Positions 14,302 through 18,765 of a stretch of 18,765 bases of DNA are shown here, in pieces (the stretch's first letter is position 1; every line of letters begins with the position of its first letter). Source of the stretch: Endomicrobiellum devescovinae (GTDB lineage: Bacteria > Elusimicrobiota > Endomicrobiia > Endomicrobiales > Endomicrobiaceae). Under the pieces are notes generated by a model. The model saw only the letters and a list, made by a program, of their open reading frames with translations. It ran no database searches and was not told the DNA's origin. The stretch spans positions 1 through 18,765 of the forward strand of contig JAIRSK010000006.1 of assembly GCA_031255495.1 (NCBI GenBank), in the 5' to 3' direction. A program made the translations under genes and the position numbers.

Positions 14302-15639
14302 TTATTGTAGAGATGTTTCTTTCTCAACTGCATCGGCTATACTTTCAGCAATATTTTTAATCTCATCAATATCTTTACCCTCAACCATAACCCTCAAAAG
14401 ATTTTCTGTACCTGAATATCTTACAAGCACGCGTCCATCAGAACCAAGAGATTTTTCGCAAGCTTTTATTAGATTATACGACTTAGAAAGTTTTTCAAGA
14501 GGAACTTTCTTCATCACTTTTCTATTTACCAAAATCTGTGGAAATTTCTCAATAACATTCATAAATTCTGACATTGTTTTGCCTGTACTGCTCAAAGCAG
14601 AAAGAATCATAACAGAACTCAAAATTCCATCACCAGTAGCTAATATATCTTTAAATATGAAGTGTCCTGACTGCTCTCCGCCAAGAGAGGCTTTATGTTT
14701 CTTCATATCTTCTATAACATACCTGTCGCCGACTTTAGAAGATATAACTTTTATTTTTTCTTTCTTTAAAGCGCGGAACAATCCTATATTTGCCATAACA
14801 GTTGAAACTAAAATATTGTTTTTAAGTTTCTTTTTACTTTTCAACCATATAGACATTGAAGATAAAAAATAATCGCCATCTCTTATCATGCCGTTTTCGT
14901 CAACACATATCAATCTGTCAGCATCACCGTCAAAAGCGAATCCACAAAAAGCATTGTATTCTTTTACAGCCTTACACAGAGATTGAGGGTGTAATGCGCC
15001 ACAATTTAAATTTATATTCTTACCATCAGGGCTAACGTTTAATGCTATAACTCTTGCGCCCAATTTTTTTAAAATGCGCGGAGCACATTTATATGAAGCA
15101 CCGTGCGCACAGTCTAAAATTATGGTCTTGCCTTTAAGTTTTTTACCCGAAAAATTTTCTATAATAAAATTTTCATAAAACTTTATAAGTTTTAAATTTT
15201 CTTTTAAAGATACCTTTTTTATTGGCAAAACATCCTTTGAAGTGATGTATTTATTTATCTTTGCTTCTATTTTCTCTTCTATTGAACATGAAAGTTTATA
15301 TCCATTAGAATTAAAAATTTTAATTCCGTTGTCTGTATAAGTGTTATGGCTCGCCGATATAACAACTGCAGCGCAATAGTTCCCATTTTTTACAAGCAAA
15401 GAAGCTGCAGGCGTAGGCATAATGCTACCAAACACCATCTTTGCTCCATTAGCAGACATTCCTTCAGAAAGTTTTGCCTGTATCCTTTTGCCAGACTCTC
15501 TAGTGTCGCGGATAATAAGAATACGCTTATTGGCGCCCAGAACTTCGGCTATAGAACGACCTATAATATTAAGAGTAGTATTATCAAATGGAAATTTAGA
15601 AGAATCTCCCCTAATTCCATCTGTGCCAAATATTTTCAT
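14302..15639 (-). CDS. glmM: Phosphoglucosamine mutase
   Basis: GlmM interconverts glucosamine-6-phosphate and glucosamine-1-phosphate on the way to UDP-GlcNAc, and in several bacteria it binds and restrains CdaA. The 445-residue protein shows FGTDGIRG (4-11), the phosphoserine loop with Ser97 in ISASHNTYTDNG (94-105), the Mg loop FDGDADRL (235-242; Asp236, 238, 240), GGEQSGHFIF and the phosphate-binding RYSGTENLLRVM. The residue after ASHN is Thr100, where Pro is nearly universal. The ATG immediately follows the stop of the CdaR-like small gene (TAA-ATG) and has only a weak GAGA upstream, so translation is probably coupled to it. cdaA lies just beyond. Confidence 0.97.
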   Translation of the reverse strand: MKIFGTDGIRGDSSKFPFDNTTLNIIGRSIAEVLGANKRILIIRDTRESGKRIQAKLSEGMSANGAKMVFGSIMPTPAASLLVKNGNYCAAVVISASHNTYTDNGIKIFNSNGYKLSCSIEEKIEAKINKYITSKDVLPIKKVSLKENLKLIKFYENFIIENFSGKKLKGKTIILDCAHGASYKCAPRILKKLGARVIALNVSPDGKNINLNCGALHPQSLCKAVKEYNAFCGFAFDGDADRLICVDENGMIRDGDYFLSSMSIWLKSKKKLKNNILVSTVMANIGLFRALKKEKIKVISSKVGDRYVIEDMKKHKASLGGEQSGHFIFKDILATGDGILSSVMILSALSSTGKTMSEFMNVIEKFPQILVNRKVMKKVPLEKLSKSYNLIKACEKSLGSDGRVLVRYSGTENLLRVMVEGKDIDEIKNIAESIADAVEKETSLQ

Positions 15640-15738
15640 TTACATGTATCTCGCGTATAGCCATACAAAAAGCGCAAGAATAAACGCAAGAGCCTTCAGC
15701 TGCCAATTTTTTTTGATCTTAGCAAATAACCTTGTCAT
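15640..15738 (-). CDS. 32-aa membrane protein: CdaR/YbbR N-terminal anchor without the YbbR domains
   Basis: A complete 32-codon gene lies between cdaA and glmM. Its product has a basic start (MTRLFAKIKK), then NWQLKALAFILALFVWLYA, then ends RYM. This is the characteristic N terminus of YbbR/CdaR proteins, in which N-W-x-L-K precedes one transmembrane helix ending in W-L-Y. CdaR normally continues with several hundred extracytoplasmic residues in YbbR domains and modulates the c-di-AMP synthase CdaA. Here TAA follows the helix and glmM starts on the next base, so those domains are missing, not frameshifted. The ATG overlaps the cdaA stop (ATGA). It may be a decayed cdaR kept for translational coupling, or a functional microprotein that still pairs with CdaA in the membrane. 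The family resemblance is clear; function is unknown. Confidence 0.75.
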   Translation of the reverse strand: MTRLFAKIKKNWQLKALAFILALFVWLYARYM

Positions 15739-16502
15739 TTTGTTCTCAAGACCTCGCCGTTTGTATTGATTATCTCCCGAAGTTTTGAGAGAGATATATT
15801 ACCATGCAACTTACTATCATGAGCCACCGAAATTTGTCCCGTTTCTTCTGAAACAACAACAACAACAGCGTCTGTCACTTCGCTTAATCCAAGGGCAGCT
15901 CTGTGCCTTGTCCCAAACAATTTTACATTCGTGTCATGACTTAAAGGAAGAACACAGCCCGCAGATATTATCCTAGCGTTGGAAATTATAATTGCACCAT
16001 CATGCAAAGGAGCGGATTTATTCTTAAAAATTGAAAGAAGAAGTTCTCTGGAAATATCGGCATTAAGCGACACTCCAGTCTCTGTAAAATTCTTTAAGCC
16101 GATTTCATTTTCTATAGCGATAAGACACCCCGCCATTGAAGAGCTTAAATCTTCAACAGCATCAATTATTTCAATTACGTAAGAATCCTTAATTTTTGAT
16201 TTTGATCCCCACAGATGACCGCCTACTTGAGCCAAAAGATTACGTATTTCCGTCTGAAATATCACAGCAAATATTATAACCGCTGCAAGCCAAAAATTGT
16301 CTAAAAGCCATGACAAAGCTTTTAAATGCAAAATATCTCTTGAAACAACAGTCAGACCCAAGATGAATAATATGCCGATAAATATCTGTATTGTCCTTGT
16401 GCCTTGTATTATAAGAATTATCCTGTAGAATATTAACGTAAGAATAAATATATCCAAAATATTTGAGATATACAAGGTATAAAAAGTGACAAACGTTTCC
16501 AT
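15735..16502 (-). CDS. cdaA: Diadenylate cyclase, CdaA type (c-di-AMP synthase)
   Basis: CdaA condenses two ATP to cyclic di-AMP, a second messenger for osmotic, potassium and cell-wall homeostasis. The 255-residue protein has three transmembrane segments (about 16-33, 37-55, 65-84) and a cytosolic DAC domain. The DAC domain shows the catalytic DGA (168-170) in APLHDGAIII, GTRHRAALGLSE (197-208) with the RHR motif, and VVVVVSEETGQISVA. Length and topology match CdaA rather than DisA or CdaS. The start overlaps the folP stop by one base (TAATG) and has AGAGGA 5 nt upstream. Its stop overlaps the small CdaR-like gene, and glmM follows. The cdaA-cdaR-glmM order is the classic one from Firmicutes. 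Confidence 0.97.
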   Translation of the reverse strand: METFVTFYTLYISNILDIFILTLIFYRIILIIQGTRTIQIFIGILFILGLTVVSRDILHLKALSWLLDNFWLAAVIIFAVIFQTEIRNLLAQVGGHLWGSKSKIKDSYVIEIIDAVEDLSSSMAGCLIAIENEIGLKNFTETGVSLNADISRELLLSIFKNKSAPLHDGAIIISNARIISAGCVLPLSHDTNVKLFGTRHRAALGLSEVTDAVVVVVSEETGQISVAHDSKLHGNISLSKLREIINTNGEVLRTK

Positions 16503-17668
16503 TATATTCCTCTAAAAGTTTCTATTATTTTAAAAACATTGACAGTTTCTTTAACATCGTGGACTCTTACAATATCGGCTCCGCAAAATGCCGAAAGAAA
16601 GTTGGCAATTATAAATGACGCTTTATCTTCACCCGCCAAAGCTCTGACAAATCGTTTTCGCGACACTGCACCAAGTACCGCACCGAGACTAGAGAAAACA
16701 TTCATATTTTTTACTAGCTCTATATTGTGTTTAACCGTCTTTCCAAACCCTGGTCCCGGATCTACGGCAATATAATCTTCTTTTATTCCAAATCTCATAG
16801 CATAAGACTTCCTCTTACAAAGAAATTCATAAACTTCAGAAGTACAATTTTTATACTCAGGTTTAACTTGCATATTCTCTGGGGTTCCCTTCATATGCAT
16901 AAGAATCAATCCTGCTTTATAGTCAGCAATGAGTTTAGCTAGTTTATCTTTACCTTTTCTTAAAGAAAAAATATCGTTTATTATATCAGCTCCTTCTGAC
17001 AATGCAATTTTTGCTGTCTCATATTTGTAAGTATCTATAGAAATAGGGATTTTAACACGCTTTCTTATTCGTTTTAAAGCAGGCAGCAACCTTTTAATCT
17101 CAGTCTCTGGATCAATAAGTTTTACGCCCGGCCTTGAAGATTCCGCACCTATATCTATAATGCCAGCGCCAAGCCTTTCAAACTCAACAGCTTGCTCTAA
17201 AGCTTTATTAGGATCTGTTAACCCATCGCCTGAAAAAGAATTAGGGTCTAAGTTAACTATACCCATAACAACAGGTTTTGATAAATCTAAAGATTTGTTT
17301 CTATATCTAAAAACTTTTTTTTTAATTATTATTCTCTTTAAATCGTCGCCAATCTGTTTTAACCCAAAAGGTTGAAAACTAAGTTTGGAGATAAGTTTAC
17401 CAAGTTGAGACAGAGTCGCAAATATTACTATGTCTGAAAATCCCTGTTTAAACCTGCTAATATTCTCATTCAAAGCTACATCTGCACCTACAGAAATAGC
17501 CTCTTGTTTTAAAATATTTGCTGCTCTATTATCTATCTTCTCTATAACTATAGATTCAAGCATGCCTTTGTTTGCCAAAGATTCATAAACTGCAGAGCTG
17601 CAACCTGTATTTTTTACAAGTTTTAAAACATCACTAAAATTATTTATTGCAACTTTTCTTATTATCAA
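16502..17668 (-). CDS. folP: Dihydropteroate synthase with N-terminal extension
   Basis: FolP joins p-aminobenzoate to 6-hydroxymethyl-dihydropterin pyrophosphate, giving dihydropteroate for folate. The 388 residues comprise an N-terminal domain (about 1-125) of a kind found in some anaerobes, then the TIM barrel. The barrel shows MGIVNLDPNSFSGDG (135-149), DIGAESSRPG (172-181), ISIDTYK (209-215), DIINDIFSL, MHMKGTPENMQ, DPGPGFGKT (303-311), AVSRKRF (334-340) and RVHDV (368-372). The first loop, usually N-V-T-P-D-S-F, reads N-L-D-P-N-S-F. The start is TTG at 17666-17668, 2 nt after the folE stop, with GGAAG 6 nt upstream inside the folE 3' end. No nearby ATG exists. folB and folK are not in this window. 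Confidence 0.93.
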   Translation of the reverse strand: MIIRKVAINNFSDVLKLVKNTGCSSAVYESLANKGMLESIVIEKIDNRAANILKQEAISVGADVALNENISRFKQGFSDIVIFATLSQLGKLISKLSFQPFGLKQIGDDLKRIIIKKKVFRYRNKSLDLSKPVVMGIVNLDPNSFSGDGLTDPNKALEQAVEFERLGAGIIDIGAESSRPGVKLIDPETEIKRLLPALKRIRKRVKIPISIDTYKYETAKIALSEGADIINDIFSLRKGKDKLAKLIADYKAGLILMHMKGTPENMQVKPEYKNCTSEVYEFLCKRKSYAMRFGIKEDYIAVDPGPGFGKTVKHNIELVKNMNVFSSLGAVLGAVSRKRFVRALAGEDKASFIIANFLSAFCGADIVRVHDVKETVNVFKIIETFRGI

Positions 17669-17670
17669 TT

Positions 17671-18246
17671 TTATCTTCCCAAAAGAGACATAGCTTCAGA
17701 TCTAGTCCTCACATCTTTTAAAAATATTCCCCTCATAGCTGAAGTAAGCATTTTAGCTCCGGGCTTTTTAACACCTCTCATTGTCATGCACAAATGTTCG
17801 GCTTCAATAACAACCATTACTCCATGAGGTTCTATTGACTTCATTATAGTATCGGCAACTTGTTTTGTAAGTCTCTCCTGCAACTGAAGCCTATTGGCAA
17901 AAACTTCTACAAGTCTTACAAGTTTTGATACCCCCACTATTTTATCTTTTTGAGGCATATACGCTACACAGGCTTTGCCGAAAAAAGGAAGTAAATGATG
18001 TTCACATAGAGAATAAAACGGAATATCTTTAACAAGTATTATTTCTTCATGCTCTTCTGAAGCATAGTGGACAGGAACAAGCTCTGAAGGATCAACTTCA
18101 TTTCCTGATAAAGCTTCTTTATAAAATTCAGCCACTCTTTCAGGCGTGCGCCTAAGACCTTCTCTCTCTAAATCTTCTCCAAAAGATTCAAGCAAAAGTG
18201 TTATAGCTTTTTGAGCTTTTTTTTTGTCAAAATTAAATTTTTTCAC
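17671..18246 (-). CDS. folE: GTP cyclohydrolase I
   Basis: FolE opens GTP to 7,8-dihydroneopterin triphosphate, the first step of folate synthesis, as a zinc-dependent homodecamer. From the GTG start the 191 residues show ESFGEDLEREGLRRTPERVA, the zinc ligands Cys81 and His84 in SLCEHHLLPF and Cys153 in EHLCMTMRGV, and the KIVGVSKLVRLVEVFANRLQLQERLT block. The GTG at 18244-18246 is preferred: it overlaps the ftsH 3' end by 14 nt and has a weak GGCGGA 10 nt upstream. A TTG at 18265-18267 would add seven residues and has no ribosome binding site. It sits directly before folP, giving a folate pair. Confidence 0.95.
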   Translation of the reverse strand: MKKFNFDKKKAQKAITLLLESFGEDLEREGLRRTPERVAEFYKEALSGNEVDPSELVPVHYASEEHEEIILVKDIPFYSLCEHHLLPFFGKACVAYMPQKDKIVGVSKLVRLVEVFANRLQLQERLTKQVADTIMKSIEPHGVMVVIEAEHLCMTMRGVKKPGAKMLTSAMRGIFLKDVRTRSEAMSLLGR

Positions 18247-18765
18247 TTTTCTGTTGTCCGCCGTCAATCTTTTCTTTTATAACTTCTTTTTCAACTGAGG
18301 CTTCTTTTCTGTCTTCTTCTGTTACTGGCACTTTTTCCGCCACAGGAGGCAACTCTTCGCCTTTAATTATTTTATCAACTTCTTCGCCATTAAGATTTTC
18401 TCTCTCTAAAAGATACTTTACAAGTTTATCAAGCACTGCTGAATTATCTTTAATAAGTTTCGTTGCTTTAGATTTAGCTCCGTCTATAATTTTCTTAATC
18501 TCTTCATCTATAAGTTCCGAAGTTTTACCAGAATGTCTTACTTCTCTTGAAATATCTCTTCCAAGGAAAACTTCTTCGTTAGGTCTTTGTAAAGCCATTG
18601 GACCTACTTTCTCACTCATACCAAATTCCATAACCATTCTTGTTGCAATTTCTGTAGCCTTTGAAATATCGTTCTGAGCTCCAGTTGTAATCTCTGAAAA
18701 CATCACTTCTTCAGCAACACGTCCACCAAAGAGTATTGCCAATCTGTCTAAAAGTTCAGATTTTG
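18233..18765 (-). CDS. ftsH: ATP-dependent zinc metalloprotease FtsH, C-terminal part (5' end outside window)
   Basis: FtsH is the membrane-bound AAA+ protease for misfolded or short-lived membrane and cytosolic proteins. Only about the last 177 residues are here. They run from KSELLDRLAILFGGRVAEE through TTGAQNDISKATEIATRMV, EFGMSEKVGP and FLGRDISREVRHS, to SELIDEEIKKIIDGA and LLERENLNGEEVD. These form the helical protease domain after the HEAGH zinc site, which lies beyond the window, as do the AAA domain and membrane helices. The tail (about the last 40 residues) is low-complexity and charged, rich in Glu, Lys and Val, as in many FtsH proteins. The frame runs open to the window edge. It overlaps folE. 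Confidence 0.97.
   Translation of the reverse strand, partial: KSELLDRLAILFGGRVAEEVMFSEITTGAQNDISKATEIATRMVMEFGMSEKVGPMALQRPNEEVFLGRDISREVRHSGKTSELIDEEIKKIIDGAKSKATKLIKDNSAVLDKLVKYLLERENLNGEEVDKIIKGEELPPVAEKVPVTEEDRKEASVEKEVIKEKIDGGQQKSEKI

Noticed and set aside
17315..17323. Runs of nine A in coding strand of folP (and folE at 18217-18225) as programmed frameshift sites
   Set aside because: Each run simply encodes Lys-Lys-Lys in frame in an AT-rich genome, and no alternative frame of interest follows.

Overview
This 18.8 kb, AT-rich window carries 18 protein-coding features and one tRNA, all on the minus strand, so it reads from high to low coordinates. The order ftsH, folE, folP, cdaA, glmM, pdxJ, glmS, acpS, nnrD is built from widely conserved bacterial housekeeping genes. 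The extra GH57 (DUF1957), DUF4912 and HD-GYP genes, the low GC, AT-rich codon use and signs of decay (a frameshifted coding remnant, a membrane-anchor-only CdaR gene, altered ArgJ motifs) suggest a reduced genome. My best guess is an Elusimicrobia/Endomicrobium-like endosymbiont. That placement is inference from content and composition, not a search result.

Right-hand block (about 18765 to 11693): the 3' end of ftsH, then folE, folP, cdaA, a 32-codon CdaR-like gene, glmM, pdxJ and glmS. Gaps are 0 to 18 nt and several starts and stops overlap, so this is probably one transcript. It combines membrane protein quality control, folate synthesis, c-di-AMP synthesis, UDP-GlcNAc precursor supply (GlmS and GlmM) and PLP synthesis.

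Middle block (about 11603 to 9149): a possible extended -10 promoter, then acpS, nnrD and an M20-family amidohydrolase, closed by a weak hairpin with a U-tract.

Left-hand block (about 9147 to 620): a good sigma-70-type promoter at 9119-9147 precedes a DUF4912 gene, a GH57 alpha-glucan enzyme, a GAF/HD-GYP c-di-GMP phosphodiesterase-like protein, rsmI, argC and argJ. A degraded coding fragment follows, then the threonylcarbamoyl-AMP synthase gene and glyA. A near-consensus promoter then drives a tRNA-Asp(GUC) with an encoded CCA. The first 446 bases have no credible gene but contain an uninterrupted run of 16 G.

The most interesting item is a previously easy-to-miss gene between cdaA and glmM. 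It encodes only the YbbR/CdaR membrane anchor (32 aa), overlaps cdaA by ATGA and abuts glmM as TAA-ATG. The whole extracytoplasmic YbbR portion is absent, yet the reading frame and junctions are intact. No CRISPR, insertion sequence, phage gene or integrase was seen.
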